In this document: one piece after another, positions 20,691 to 33,269 of the stretch
How the letters are laid out: each line of letters opens with the position of its first letter
How positions within the stretch are numbered: position 1 is the stretch's first letter
NCBI GenBank assembly: GCA_037783415.1
Contig: JAZGTN010000180.1
Location: forward strand, 620,001 to 684,000
Direction: 5' to 3'
DNA: 64,000 nucleotides
From: Leptasterias polaris
Lineage: Eukaryota; Echinodermata; Asteroidea; Forcipulatida; Asteriidae
The notes under the pieces: generated by a model
The model's database searches: none
What the model was told of the DNA's origin: nothing
What the model saw: the letters and a program-made list of their open reading frames with translations, nothing else
Program-made: the position numbers and the translations under genes

Positions 20691-21405
20691 CTTACAAAGG
20701 AGCTGAGACTCCCCTACAAAAAACCACCACAGACAACTTTTGCCTCTGTGGAAGGCACTTTTAATTATAGGGCAATTAAGTCTGTTAGGGGGGTCCGGGA
20801 TCCCAAGGTAAATCCTACGCTAGAAGGACTTTGTAGTAGCCTGATCATAGACAGATTACATTATGCTGGCTGGCAGACCTTATCGTTTTAATAACATTTA
20901 AGGTTTGTGTACAAAATGCATAGGCGGAAATCTGTGAACGTGTTTCAATGGTATATATAGTATACCATGTAATTTTTTTGTGGACACATCAAAGCGGACT
21001 GCTGCTGGCAAAGTTCAAAGGGTCATGTGACCTGTTAGTGACCTCAACCCAATGGATGACCACACTATCTTAGAGGGGGTTCTAATAGAGCATAACATGT
21101 AATATGACCGGTGTTGACCAAACAGTTCTTATGTTATTGACATAAACAAAAACTGTGCCTATCGCTGTCGCCCCCCTGTCTTATCGCAGGGTACGGGAGA
21201 CCAAGACAGATGTTAGGCCAATGAGCTCCTCCAGTGACAAGGAGCAAGTTTGAATCATATTTAAAAACTGCGGATTCTTTGTTCATCACTGTTCAAGCTT
21301 TTATCACAGTCTGTCCCTGTCTTCGGTTTTATTCTTATTGTTAAACAACAACATCATACTAGTCTACTAGTCTAACCTCACTCTCAAACTTCTTGACCCC
21401 AACAG

Positions 21406-21523
21406 TTGATGGCATTGCATCATAGCTTCAGGAAGAAGAAGGTTATGAACTTCAAGACTGATGGTGAAATTTACAAAGTTGAGGTGGATAAGGAGACAAA
21501 ACTGCCTTACAACAATTGATGAG
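21406..21523 (+). pseudogene. Exon of unknown gene, part 1
   Basis: Between CCCCAACAG and GATGAG|GTAAAC. One frame reads LMALHHSFRKKKVMNFKTDG and on to LPYNN, then a TGA nine bases before the donor. The lysine-rich stretch looks protein-like. The stop means the exon is terminal, frameshifted, or dead. Its neighbour downstream is 21826-22420. Confidence 0.35.
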
Positions 21524-21825
21524 GTAAACATATCAACAATTAATGCCCATTTTGTGAAAGTAAGTCCATTTCTGGTGAGAAAAATTTACAAAAATTAGAG
21601 TTTTATTGCATCAGTGAGACAAGGTCATTACATGAGGCATGAACTTGTTACAGTGACAAGGTCATACTTGTGTATAATCACTACATGAATGCATGCAAAA
21701 AACTGTTTATCAACATAAACATAGTACCAGTCTTTCTGTAGCTAAAACGAGAACCCTTAAGTTTGTAAAATGTTGTATTTTTGAGCTAACCTTTTTATTT
21801 CATCAATGCTTCCCAATGTTCACAG

Positions 21826-22420
21826 GTTGACAGACAAACTGATATCATTAAGAGTGATAACCAAGCTGGGTTGTAGTCTGTGGTGCCTGGGCTACTTCAT
21901 TGGTTGCAACTGAAGCCAGAACTCCAATGAGGTGGCTGAGATTATTGCTGCAGTTGGCGGAGAGGACAGCACTGAGAGTCGAATCCTGGCCTATGACAAT
22001 AAGGGGCCCCAAGTCTCTGACTGGAATCTGGATGAAGCTGCTCATGCATCATCCAATAACAGCGATGTTACCACTGGAAATGGAATCCCAACAATCCCAA
22101 CAGAGGTCGCTGATGCAGACATCTCTGATATTGCAGTAACAGTGGAGGCGTACCATGAACCACCAAAGTACTCCACAGCCATTCCTCTGAATGATGTATT
22201 GTAGCTGAGAAGGCCACTGCAGCAACAGGTGGTGGTAGTGGTCTTGCAGCAGGTGTTGCTGTAGTTGTTGGTGTTGCATCTCAGACTGCTCACAATGCCA
22301 GCCAAACACCACATGATGAGGATACTAAAGATGACAACCATGAAGTCTATCAACAAGACGATGGTGGTCAAGATAACCAGGAGCCCAAGGAGAACAACAT
22401 GCCCCCTATCAGCATGCAAG
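21826..22420 (+). pseudogene. Exon of unknown acidic protein, frameshifted
   Basis: A TTCACAG acceptor and ATGCAAG|GTAATC donor enclose 595 nt. Two long open pieces in different frames read as one protein: NEVAEIIAAVGGEDSTESRI...YHEPPKYSTAIPLNDV, then VAEKATAATGGGSGLAAGVA...NNMPPISMQ. The second starts with a short hydrophobic Gly/Ala/Val stretch, then becomes Asp/Gln/Asn-rich. The join near 22200 needs a one-base shift, and the 5' part (VDRQTDIIKSDNQAG) stops at a TAG. Codon-like composition on the + strand argues against the hydrophobic ORFs on the minus strand. Family not recognised. Confidence 0.4.
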
Positions 22421-22520
22421 GTAATCATACCCTAAGAGATGAAAATACCATCAAACTAGATGCTGATAACATAGGAGGTACAATTATGTAATATCTAAAA
22501 GCTCTTGATCCAAATATTGA

Positions 22521-23330
22521 GTATTGAGTATTGATTACAAATGTCACATGCAGCTACTGTTTGCTGCACTCAACATTTTGTGGTCAACTTGCACAGAATA
22601 GTTATGGTCAGCCTGTAAACGCCATGATGACTTATAAAATGGTCATGAAATATGAAATATATGAGATTCTAAACAGTAGAGTAACTAGTGATCAGGTCGG
22701 GGGTGATATTTGTACCCAGCCCTGCAGGGTGCCACCCAACTTTTAGTAATAGTAATTTCAGTGTTTTTAAAACCATTTTTCAATGGACAGACAATGTATT
22801 TGTTTTTACATCATTGCAGCTTATCCAACATTTGATGAAAAAAGGATTGAGGAACAACTCAAACACAAACTGAATTACTCCCCCCCCCCCAGAAAATTGT
22901 TTGCATCCCCTTGTGCTCCCTAAAATGTTACCATAGTTGCGGCACTGATTATACAATGTTAAAAAACTAATTAAGTCCTGTAATTTGAGATTTGTGAACA
23001 TCTCTTCATTGATGATGTATATGTTTTAATCACTTTGAAAGCCCTTGTCCTTTTCACACAAAACGTCATGGGTGTCACAAATTATGAAACCATAAAAACA
23101 CAGTTCAACTTACAGATGTGTTTAGTAGATAGACAGTTATCTTAAGTTAATCACTAATAAGTTACTTAATTTAATGTTTTGTGTGTCATGGTTAAGTTTT
23201 TTAAGGTAAATAAAATATATATGTAACAAGTTGGAACAAGTTGAGTATCAGAAGCTGACAGGGAATTAACTTTCATTCCTACTAATTGATTACCTGTGAT
23301 GACATTTTAAATAAGCCCAAACTTCCTCAA
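22521..23330. other. No gene recognised; poly-C run
   Basis: Includes a run of C at about 22880. No domain or RNA signal is visible. Confidence 0.4.
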
Positions 23331-23339
23331 TCCAATGAG

Positions 23340-23600
23340 ATACCCTCAAATGATGATAAGTTTTTTGAAAACTAGAGCAAAGGAGTTAATGTACTCTTCC
23401 AAAAACCAATGATTTACAATCTCTTTTGGTTTCTTGAAAACTAGAGGATTAGAATATTGGAATTCTAATAAAACCTAAGATCTAACATCTCATTGTGTTT
23501 TTAAAAAACTAAAGGATTGAAATTGTTGTATTCTTTTCAAAACATATAGCATCGCTTTGTGTATCTTAAAACCAGTTGATTTGAGTTTTCCAAAAAACAT
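23340..23600 (+). repeat. Diverged short tandem repeat
   Basis: TTTTGAAAACTAGAG recurs as TCTTGAAAACTAGAGGATT and TTTAAAAAACTAAAGGATT at intervals of about 65-75 bp, with TCTTCCAAAAACC or TTCTTTTCAAAAC between. Only moderately convincing. Confidence 0.35.
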
Positions 23601-23915
23601 TTATTCCATCCCTTGCTCTCCAAACATGTCGGCCACATCAAACTGTTGTTGTATTTTTGGATTACAGGGAGTGTGCCTAAAGTGTGAGGTTTATCCATGG
23701 AGGATATTTATTAGGGGGCTTTAGAACAGTATCTAGTAAACAATACTGTGCCATGTTGTATAATGACTGTGTTGGCATCCAGAAAATAATCAAGTCGAGA
23801 AATGGAAACAATTTGTTGTCTACTCATTATTTCCTTTGTTTTTCTTTATTTTAAACTAATTAAAAGCAAATAAAAATATAAAAAAATCAAATAAATAATT
23901 TTAAAATAATTACAG

Positions 23916-23987
23916 GTAAAACCTGATACGTTGGCAACACAATTAGCTAAAGAAATCGTTGAGAAATTACGAATCGAACCCTCTTAA
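23916..23987 (+). CDS. Candidate terminal exon
   Basis: After TAATTACAG, phase 0 reads VKPDTLATQLAKEIVEKLRI, then EPS and TAA. It is helical and protein-like for 23 codons. The phase does not fit the donor at 22420 (phase 1 stops at once). Possible last exon of an unseen gene. Confidence 0.25.
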   Translation, partial: VKPDTLATQLAKEIVEKLRIEPS

Positions 23988-24159
23988 CTTATTAAATACA
24001 TGTGACAGACATTCTGGCAGCCATCTGAAGCCATGTTATGTTGAAACAGGTGCCCCGTCGGAAGGTTTTAAAAAGCTAGTGAGGCCGAAGGAGAATATTG
24101 TTCATTTCAATATATTTATCGATGCTTGCCTTGTAAGTAATTATTTAATTTAATAAGTA

Positions 24160-24949
24160 ATTAATTGATGATTTAGTTGAATTAATAATTATGTGCTTTT
24201 TAAAACAATATTGAATAGTTGTTGTTAACAAATAACTATAGAGTAGCAATTGTGTTTGATAGCTCTTGTTCTGAGTATGGCCCTTTCTGATCATGAGTGG
24301 TTTCGAATTGAGCTCTGGCTGGTTCCAATTCTTAAAGAATGTGGATCTGGTGTTTATGAAGATCTATGAAGGATTATACTTGGAGCAGTGGTTTGGGAAA
24401 GGTTCTTGATTGGACAATATGTTTACTGATAAATTTCATGTGAAACAACAAAGGACACAACACTGGTGTTAATGAAAGTGCTGGTACAGCTGCTCATTTT
24501 GAATCAATTCTGTTACATCAGAAATAATGTTTCTGTTACTAGCATAAACGGTTCATCATGACGCAACCATTCTTTTTGTCTTTAATCCAAACCAGAAAAA
24601 ACAAAACAACGCAAACGAGACTTTATGAAATCAGCATTAGAAAATCTTTGTCACGGTGGGCGGCTGGGACCCGACTGTTGCAGTAAAGTCAATAATTTGA
24701 AGATGCCTGTATAAACATTCTCAGGTTGGTCTAAATTTAAACGAAAAAAGTTTATTGATTTAACAGTTTTGTTTTATGTAAAAAGTTCTGTATCTTTATA
24801 TACTTTAGGGAAGGTAGCATGAAATTAATGCTGTGTCGAGATGATTGAATTAATAATAAACAAGAATTACACAAAGTTGTCTTGCCCTTGTGGTTTTTAT
24901 AATATGTTCTGTTGACCAGCAGCGGCAAATCTTGCTTGCCACGTAGATC
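24160..24949. other. No gene recognised
   Basis: AT-rich DNA with no coding, RNA or repeat call that I can support. Confidence 0.4.
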
Positions 24950-25115
24950 CTTTTTTGTTTATTGTTGTTGTTTTTTTCTTTGTTGATTTCTTATTATTTT
25001 TCCATTTTTGTCAGGCTTTTTTGTTTGCGTTTTATTATTTTTTTCATTTTACGGAGGTTTTGTTGTTGTATTTTGTTTTTACTGTTTTTGAGTTCTTACT
25101 TTTTATTCTTGGTTT
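24950..25115 (+). repeat. T-rich low-complexity stretch
   Basis: About 165 bp, mostly T with TTGTTG and TTTTATT words. An ORF across it is a Phe/Leu artefact. Confidence 0.8.
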
Positions 25116-26200
25116 TAGTTCCGGTCAATGAGAGGAGTGGGGATGCCGTCTGAAAACTATTTAACAAATTTGTTTAAATACAAACAGTTTCAGTTGAATT
25201 TAAGACGTATAAACATTTATGTTTTTCCAATATCACTGATTATTAAATTGATACCAAGACAACTTGGAATATAGATTTAGATTAATAATCAAACCAGGAG
25301 CAAGTCGAGTCTGGAAGTAAACATTATCTTCAATCTTCAAATATTTTTCGAATTAGAACTGTCAATGTTACTGTGACTACTGGAACCAGACGACGTTTTA
25401 ATCCACTTGTAAATTTCGCGGGAAAATCAATTTGTTATGTTTTTATGGTTTATAACTATATTCTATTTCAATAAAATTTAGAGAATAACAACTAGGGAAT
25501 TAGGTTTTTATAGTAACGGTAAACTTGCTCGAACACACACATCAGTAGCCTGGCCCCTATATATACTACATTTACAGTTTCGCTCGTCACACATGCATAG
25601 GTAACTAGACCCAGCGTTCTCGTTGCCATTGTAAACCCAACGTGCCTCCACCCTGTCTGTTAATTTTAGTACAGAATGCATGGGTTTCGAGATGACAAAG
25701 TGTTTAACCGTAAGGAGGACAGTACGAACGTAACTAGCTTCAAACCAGATGTTTATATCTCAGTGTGAGGCAAGGAAGGTCCATGGTAGAGAACAATTGG
25801 AATACATCAGGTACGTAAATTACATTCAATTTGTAGACATGTGCGCGCGCTCAATTTAACGACCACTTTACAGGGCGCCCTCTGTAGCATTGTTCTCTCG
25901 CATAGGTCCTTTTCGAAACCATGGCTTGGGCTCTATCCCTTCTGTTTGAAAAACATTACCGAATGGGCACGTTTTAAAAATTAAGAGTGTGTAACTCTAA
26001 GGTGTATGTGCAAACCTTGGCAGCGCTACAAACTACACGTCCGTCGCACCAGATGCTGGACTTGTTTAGAGTAAAGACAGTTTTGAACTCGCTAAGACAC
26101 ATAAGGGAACTTTTTAGTTTGGGTGTAGCCATGCAGTACCGTATGCAAGAATATTAAATGGTGGTGGGGCAAGCGGAAGCAAACACAACAACAACAACTG
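25116..26200. other. No gene recognised
   Basis: Slightly GC-richer near 25830-25930 (GTGCGCGCGCTC, GGGCGCCCTCTG). No open frame or terminal repeat supports a call. Confidence 0.4.
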
Positions 26201-28260
26201 CCTGACCCGTTTTTCCCTCAGTGATGTTCACTTTTCATGTGCGTTTAGGGACTGTGGCTTATAGGCCGTAACGACAGTGTATAGGCGCATAATCAGAGAC
26301 TGACTGAAACTTGCATATCACTGATCCTTCCCAAACAATCTGAATCCCACAATGAATGGTTACCTTACATCTACAATGCTATGCATTAAGAATTATATAA
26401 TAATACAATTGATGGTTTGGGTTGTCATGGTTACGCATTACTCAATCTATAGAATTCCGTAATCGTACAGGAACAAAAGTAAATCTATGGTCAGCCTTTG
26501 AACTGGTGTGCCTTGATTCATCGTGAATAGCATTAAGTGAAGTATTGGATTTTAACGATGGTCTGCTTGCCGACTGTAACACAAATCTTCTTAAAGAAAA
26601 GGTACTCTGGCAGGCTTGGGTATTTTGACCATCACACTGGAAAGAACAAATTCCATCAATACATTTTACCTATGACCTTTGAAGAGAAAAATGTTAGTTG
26701 ATACAACTTTTAAAAATAACTGCTTCATGATTGACGATACCTACAAAAGCGTTTAAAATGTCAAGAAAAGGATAAACTGTTTAATGTATCAAAACCAAGA
26801 TTGGAACAAATGTTCATCACCTGACGCAAAAATAGCTCAGTTATTGACACTTTCCTTTGCTGTTAGGTATCGTATCCACATAGGGACCGTATCCACATAG
26901 GGACCGTATAACAAACATTTGTGGGCGCATAGGATTAAAGGTTGCTGAATCTTAGCATTTCACTGGTCTATCCCGAACCATTGGAATCCCACAATAAATG
27001 GTTACCTTACATCTACAATTCTACGCATTGAGAGTTATATAATACTACAATGGATGGCTCCTGTTGTCATGGTTATGCAGTACTCAATCTTTAGAATTTG
27101 GAAGCCTATATTCTTCGTTAACAAAGGTCTGCTTGCCAATTGTAATGTGAAATACAACAGAACTGAAGACACACAAATCGTTGTACGCGTTTATGCTAGC
27201 TATGGTTTCCCATGAAACGCACGCAAAGTGTTTTCGAATGACCCCCCCCCCCCCCCCCCACTGAAAGAACAAAACCTTCATACAACTTTCAAAGTAAAAG
27301 AAAAAATTACAAAAAATTAGTTAAGATAAAAATTCATTATTATAAATGAATGTTTTAAAAGAAGAGGATAGAAGAAAAACTGCCTGACACTAAGTTTGTT
27401 CAGTTATTGACACTTCACACTTTCATTTTCTGTTAGGTATCGTATCCACATAGGGACCGTATCCACATAGGGACCGTAACAATTATTTGTGGACGCTTAG
27501 GATTATAGGTTGCTGAATCTTAGCATTTCACTGGTCTATCCCGAACCATTGGAATCCCACAATGAATGGTTACCTTACATCTACAATTCTACGCATTGAG
27601 AGTTATATAATACTACTTGGATGGCCCAGTTGTCATGGTTATGCAGTACTCAATCTATAGAATGTGGAAGCTTGTATTCTTCGTTAACAAAGATCTGCAT
27701 GTCAATTGTAATGTGAAATACAACAGAACTGGAGAGAGAAAAAAATCGATGTACGCGTTTATGCGATGGTTTTCAATAAATGCAAAGTAGAGTGTTTTTG
27801 AGTTTCGAATGACCTCCCCACCAAAAAAATAAAATAAAAAAATAAAACCTGCCTACTACTTTTAAAGTTACATATAAAGGACGAAAGAATTAAATATATA
27901 AATTTATTATCAACAAAAATGTCTTAAAACCGAGGTTTAAACAAAAATTGTCTGACACTTAGTTTAAGTTATTGACACTTTCATTTGCTGTTAGGGATCG
28001 TGTCCGCATAGGGACCGTAACTAACATTTTATGGATGCATAGGATTAACGATTGCTGAAACTTAGCATTTCACTGGTCTTTCCCGAACCATTGGAATCCC
28101 ACATTGAATGGTTACCTTACATCTACAATTCTACGCATTGAGAGTTATATAATACTACAATGGATTGCTCTAGTTGTCATGGTTATGCGATACTTGATAG
28201 ATTTCAAACCCGTGTTATAACCAACAAACCTATGTTGGATTAGAAGCCTATGATGTGGTA

Positions 28261-28446
28261 TTATACCATGCCCGATATGGGGCAGAGGGAGGCCCCCCCA
28301 AACTAACCCTAACCCTAACACACTCTTCCCTCTTGTATACAGAAGCACCCCCCCTAAAATTCTCAAAAGAATTCCTGAGATTCCCAGAACACAATGAAGA
28401 CACAATAGAGGGGGGGCCTCCCTCTGCCCCATATCGAGCAGCAATT
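28261..28446 (-). mobile_element. MITE family Y, copy 2, inside the array
   Basis: 186 bp, the reverse of 17318-17502, with inverted ends CGATATGGGGCAGAGGGAGG and the core CTAACCCTAACCCTAA at 28303-28318. It interrupts array unit 4, so it arrived after the array formed. ORFs on both strands cross it. Confidence 0.8.
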
Positions 28447-30388
28447 GTGTGGTATGCCTTGGTTCATTGTGGATGACATCAAACGACAAACAAAGGAAAT
28501 TCAATCACACTGCACTCTATAGAGGTCTCCCAAAACAATGGTCTGCTGCCAATTACAATGTAAAATATCTCCGAACCAGTGAAACGTCTCTATACGTGTT
28601 GTTGCTTATAGCTCATGACACTGCCTGCACAAACCAGGCCCTTGGCGGTATTTGTCCGATCCCCCCCCCCCCCCCCGCCACTATTGAGCTTGGAAGTTAA
28701 CCCTCCGAAGTAAAGGCAAAAGGGCTTTAAAAAAACCTGGGGAAAAAACGAAAACAAAACATTGTTGTATTGCAATTAGCGATCGCAATTTTTTCTTGAA
28801 AAAGGGGTCAACATTTTGAGCGACTCCTGAAAGCTAGACAATTGTTTTCTACTTAAGATTTTTCTCTCTTAAAATTAAGGTATCCAAACCGAGGCTGGGA
28901 GGACAGCTTCCTAACTCGGTTCATTGATAGGCAGTTTGCATCTGTTGGTGACCGTGTCCACATTATGAACCATGAAAAATCTTTACGGGCATCAAGGCCG
29001 CTGAAACTTAGCATTTCATGGATCGTCTCATCTCCAAACCATCGGAATCCCGCAATGAATGGTCACCTAAAATCTTCAACTCTATGCATTGTGAACAACA
29101 TGGTACTTCAATAGATCGGTTTGGTCATCGTTCATGACAATGGCAGAATTTATTCTTAAGGGACCAACAAACATGAATAATGGAAGTTTTCTCCTTTCTA
29201 GTATAATGTATCCAAATCGAGGCTGGAGGGAGAATTGCCTAACTCTATTTTGGTTCAAAATCTTTTCTTAAGAACTTTCAAAAATTAGCTTTAGTTGATA
29301 TGTCGGTAAATTGGAAATAATGTTATTGTCTGGGATAGCGTTCTAATCGGATTCAAAAAGGCGGGACAACTTTGTGATTGATAACTCTTTAGATTAAGTA
29401 CAGCATAACCATGCCAACCCGAAGCATCCTTTTACGCTTTACGTAATTCTTATTTGCATATGTCCTGGAATTGTAAGTGTAAGTTAGCCAATCAATGTAG
29501 GATTCCGATGGTTTGAGGATAAATATTCTACTAAACTTCAAAAATCTTTCGTTTGCAAAATTTGGTAACAGTCTTTTATTCACGGAACAGTATGTGAACA
29601 GTTGTCTTAAGAAAATAGTTACCAAGACTTAAGCTAGCAAAAACTAAGCCATGCGTTGACAAGTACGAATTGAATATTTGAATCTCGTGATGTTCATTAT
29701 GGCAGACCGTATTGAGACTGCCATCGTTAATTTGACATACCGCCCTCACTCACTCTGCTTTCTCTGGCGCGCGCTCTTAACATGAAAAGGGCTGAATCCC
29801 ATAAGGACCCATGTGATTTTGAATTTAAGTTATTTAATTAATGCTATACTTTTTGCAGAACTCATGATGCACGTAACAATTTGTATCCTCTGTAAATCAC
29901 TGGTAATTCATTCCTTGTATTTTTCCCGAACACGATCCCAACACGTGTTATAATTATGTCTTTGGTTATACAAGTCTGTTTTATGAAGACATTTAAGATA
30001 AAGAGAATATTAATAATACTTTGACTCAAGTTAATAAACCATTGGCAGTGAAGTCCCATCTTGGGGAAAAGGCAATTTTACGGTTACTCTGTAGTGGGTG
30101 TCAACTATCTCTAGAGACGATTCATCACTTCAGGCATCAATCTCATTCACTGCATAATGGGGCCATGGTTTTTCCTCTCAGCCTCGATTTGAAAGTTCAT
30201 ACTTGCGAGTGCAAAAGATCGATGTTTCAAATAAGGGATATTTTCCGTGTTCTTGTTATTGGTTACCACGTTACCATTGTCTCTTTTCTGTATGTTAAAC
30301 TCAATTAATCTAAACCAAGTCTGAGGGAATAATTAGTCAGGACTTGTCGTTAGAATCTTTGTTTGTCTTTATTTGTTATTGAACACAG

Positions 30389-30480
30389 GAACACATTACA
30401 AAAACTGATGAAAGATGACCCGATTAAGTCTCAGTGGAAGACTGTGTTGGTTGCTCTCGATGTACTCTTTGAATAAAATG
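30389..30480 (+). CDS. Candidate terminal coding exon within the array region
   Basis: After GAACACAG, the frame NTLQKLMKDDPIKSQWKTVL, then VALDVLFE and TAA, is followed four bases later by a perfect GTAAGT donor. It looks protein-like, but it is isolated and unrecognised, and the sequence may belong to a diverged repeat unit. Confidence 0.25.
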
Positions 30481-31660
30481 GTAAGTAAACAAAATGAGTA
30501 AAGTTGCAAAAGATTGCTGAAAGCTCAAAATGAATTATTGTTTAGTCCGTAGAAGTTTTGTTAATCCTTTTATTAATGTGTCTTAACCGAGCCTTGGAAA
30601 ACATCTGCGTTAGGCCCTACCTGAAATTGTTTCAGGTAAAATTACTTTTCGTGTAGGCCTACTGTTAGGAACTTGGGGACCGTCACAACAATGTGTAAAC
30701 TTATAAGACTTTCACTGGAATTCCCACAATGTCGTCTAAGATACATGTACAGTCTAGCATTGAGGGTTATGTAATACTACTAGTGATGTTTTCAGTTGTT
30801 ATGGTTATGCAGTATCAATCTATAGAATTCCAAATCCTTTGACCTGGTGTGTTGGTTCAAACTAAGGAGATTCAACCGCACTGCATTCTATAGAGGTCTT
30901 TCTAAACAATGGTTCCGTTGCCAATTGCGTTAAGTATCGTCCAAACCAGTAACAAATCTGTACACGTTGCTATCTAGCTCATGTCAACCACGTCCTACAC
31001 AGATCAGGCCCTCCCCCCCCCCCCACCCCCATTCCCCCATGCACTACCGAAAATAAAGTAATACCCTACAACTTCAAGAAAAAATAAATAAAAAACAACA
31101 TTTTACAGTAAGAACGTGAGGTTTGTTTATAAGTGACCCTGAAAAGGGTCAACATTCGGAGCGATTCCTAAATGCTAAAAAAATATAATTAAAAAGAAAC
31201 AATCTAAACGTTTTTTCACCTTTAAAATCATTGTGTCTAAACCGAGGAGGACGGTTCAGTGATAGGCAGTTTTACTTTTTGGAACCATGTCCACATAGTA
31301 GCCGTGACCAAATTTTACGGGTATAGGCTACTAAAGATTGCCGAACATAGCATTTCACGGAACTTCCCGAACCATCGGAATCTCACAATTATTGGTTACC
31401 TGACATTTTCAAATCTGTGCAATAAGAATTATAACATAATACCATGGACCATTTTGTATTGAAATAAATGTATATATACCGAAACTGGAACGAAGATTAA
31501 TTCCCACACACTAATTTTGTTTAGTAACTGACACTTTCATTTGCTGTTTGGGATCGTGTTCATAATTAGGAATCGTAACAAACGTTTTTGTACGCATAGG
31601 CCTATAGGTTTCAAGGATGCCGAAATATAGCATTTTACTGGTCTTTTGGGAGTGTGGGCC

Positions 31661-31831
31661 CCAAGAGTCCGCCAAAATCAAAGCAAAAAAGATAGTACAC
31701 TGAACAAAAAGTTTGATTCTTCGTCCAGTTGTATCGTTAATTACATTTATAACAACAGTTATATTTATGCGCCTTTGAGCAAAACTTTGATTTTAGGCGC
31801 TTTATAAATTTTCTTTGATTGATTGATTGAC
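31661..31831 (+). mobile_element. LINE/SINE 3' end with (TTGA)n tail
   Basis: GAGCAAAACTTTGATTTTAGGCGCTTTATAAATTTTCTTTGA followed by about four TTGA units. GCGCTTTATAAAT plus a short-unit tail is the classic L2/CR1-like 3' terminus. Confidence 0.55.
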
Positions 31832-32436
31832 AAAGATGTAAACAAAGGACGCAATGGTAGCATAATATTTCTTGCTGTAATTGAAAAAAATTTCAGATAA
31901 GTGAAAACCAATCATAGATCATCAATGGTGCACCAAGTTTCTGGAATTGGGCCTTCATTTCATTTGTTTTTAAACATTGCATTCCCATTGTGATTTTTGT
32001 ATACCATGCATTTGTATGCTAAATAAATGTCTTCTGTTTTTATCTTCAATTAAAGCCTAGGCTATCTTAAATTGAGAAAACACAACCAAATCGCTATTTT
32101 CTCTGTCCACCGTTATTAAAAATTTACTCAGACAACAATTCAACCGATCCTAGGATTAGGCCTATCAGAAAATGTTTCTTGACAACAAAATTAGTTTATT
32201 TATATTGTTGTTGTTCGTGGATTTTGAGGCATTGGATTGTGAGGTAATGTTTATTCAGTTTGCTGTAACACCATTGTTGTTGCCGGTGTGGACGGAGATT
32301 CTGTCCCCCATCCCATGGAGAACTGTGTACAAACTTCTTTTGATAGCGCCCTCTTTTGAATCATCCCTCTCCAGCCCACGTTAATTTCCCATGAGAATCT
32401 CTGGGGGAACAGAATTCCCTACCGGCCGTAGACTTG

Positions 32437-32554
32437 GTTCCAAGTCTGTGCTCGTGGTTTTTAGTCTACCTGATAGCCAATACATAATTGCCTGAATTAG
32501 CCCCCTCTTGTGGATTAACCACCGTCTTTGGCCTACGATCACAGACTTGGGAAC
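32437..32554. mobile_element. MITE family W, copy 1
   Basis: Inverted ends TTCCAAGTCTGTG.TCGT and ACGATCACAGACTTGG, 118 bp. GACTTGGTTCCAAGTC at the left tip is itself palindromic. CCGGCCG borders it, as it does near copy 2. Confidence 0.65.
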
Positions 32555-33147
32555 ATTGTTTTTCGGTTTGTACACACCCTATTGCGAATTAGTCCAAAAG
32601 TGGACGGAACACTCTGATTGGTCAGAATCTCAGAAGCCGTCAATAAAATGCACATTCAAACTTGACCGTTTATACCACGGGATATAGTACAGAAATACAA
32701 TATTGAATCACATGTAACTAATCTGCCTCTGCTCAGTGATTCAACTTACAGTTTGGAAAAAAAAAACCCAAAGTGATTCTAGTTTTTAAATTCAAAATAA
32801 ATAAAAACGTTGGGAAAATCATTAGACGATTCCATTCAAATAAAGGGAACACAGTTTTTCGTCTAGTAGGGATCAGGTTATTTGTTATGTTTATTTTTCA
32901 ATATTTTAAGAATACATCTAGTATTATTTTATGTATAAATTAGAAATAGCATACGTACAAAGCACTATAAAAATTAAAAACAATGACTCAATCGATTTTA
33001 CAGGAAATGCTGAAGTGATTATAACCTATTGGGAATAGACGCAACCAACAGGAGTTTTGTGGCCTCCTGATTGGCCATCTCTCTGGCATAGTGTTGTTAT
33101 GTAAAATGTCAGTTGTGAATAAATGAATATCCATATACACAAGGGGG

Positions 33148-33245
33148 TCAAGTCTGAGATTGCAAGCTGAGACCGCGTGATAGCCATTCTGCGGGGGAAA
33201 TTTTGTGTGGCTGATGCAGAGAAATAACCGCGATCTCAGACTTGA
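33148..33245. mobile_element. MITE family W, copy 2 (diverged)
   Basis: Inverted ends TCAAGTCTGAGATTGC and GCGATCTCAGACTTGA; the tip repeats AGACTTGA/TCAAGTCT, and ACCGGCCG follows at 33259. Same plan as 32437-32554 with a different core. Confidence 0.6.
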
Positions 33246-33269
33246 AATCAAGTCTATACCGGCCGTGAC

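Larger units (their letters stand above)
26200..31660 (+). repeat. Diverged satellite-like array, unit about 550-600 bp
   Basis: The phrase TTAGCATTTCACTGGTCT...CCGAACCATTGGAATCCCAC...GGTTACCTTACATCTACAA...ATTATATAATACTAC recurs near 26310, 26950, 27515, 28060, 29005, 30710 and 31350, with a partial copy near 31630. Each is preceded by TTGCTGTTAGGTATCGTATC and ACATAGGGACCGTAAC. Units 2 and 3 carry an extra tandem copy of CGTATCCACATAGGGAC. Poly-C runs at 27241, 28661 and 31016 mark one part of the unit. Units 2-4 are closest to each other; outer units are older. Confidence 0.85.

Noticed and set aside
22042..22428. Hydrophobic 128-codon minus-strand ORF
   Set aside because: Antisense of the acidic, splice-bounded + strand frames; the Thr/Cys-rich runs come from GGTGGTAGTGG-type codons.
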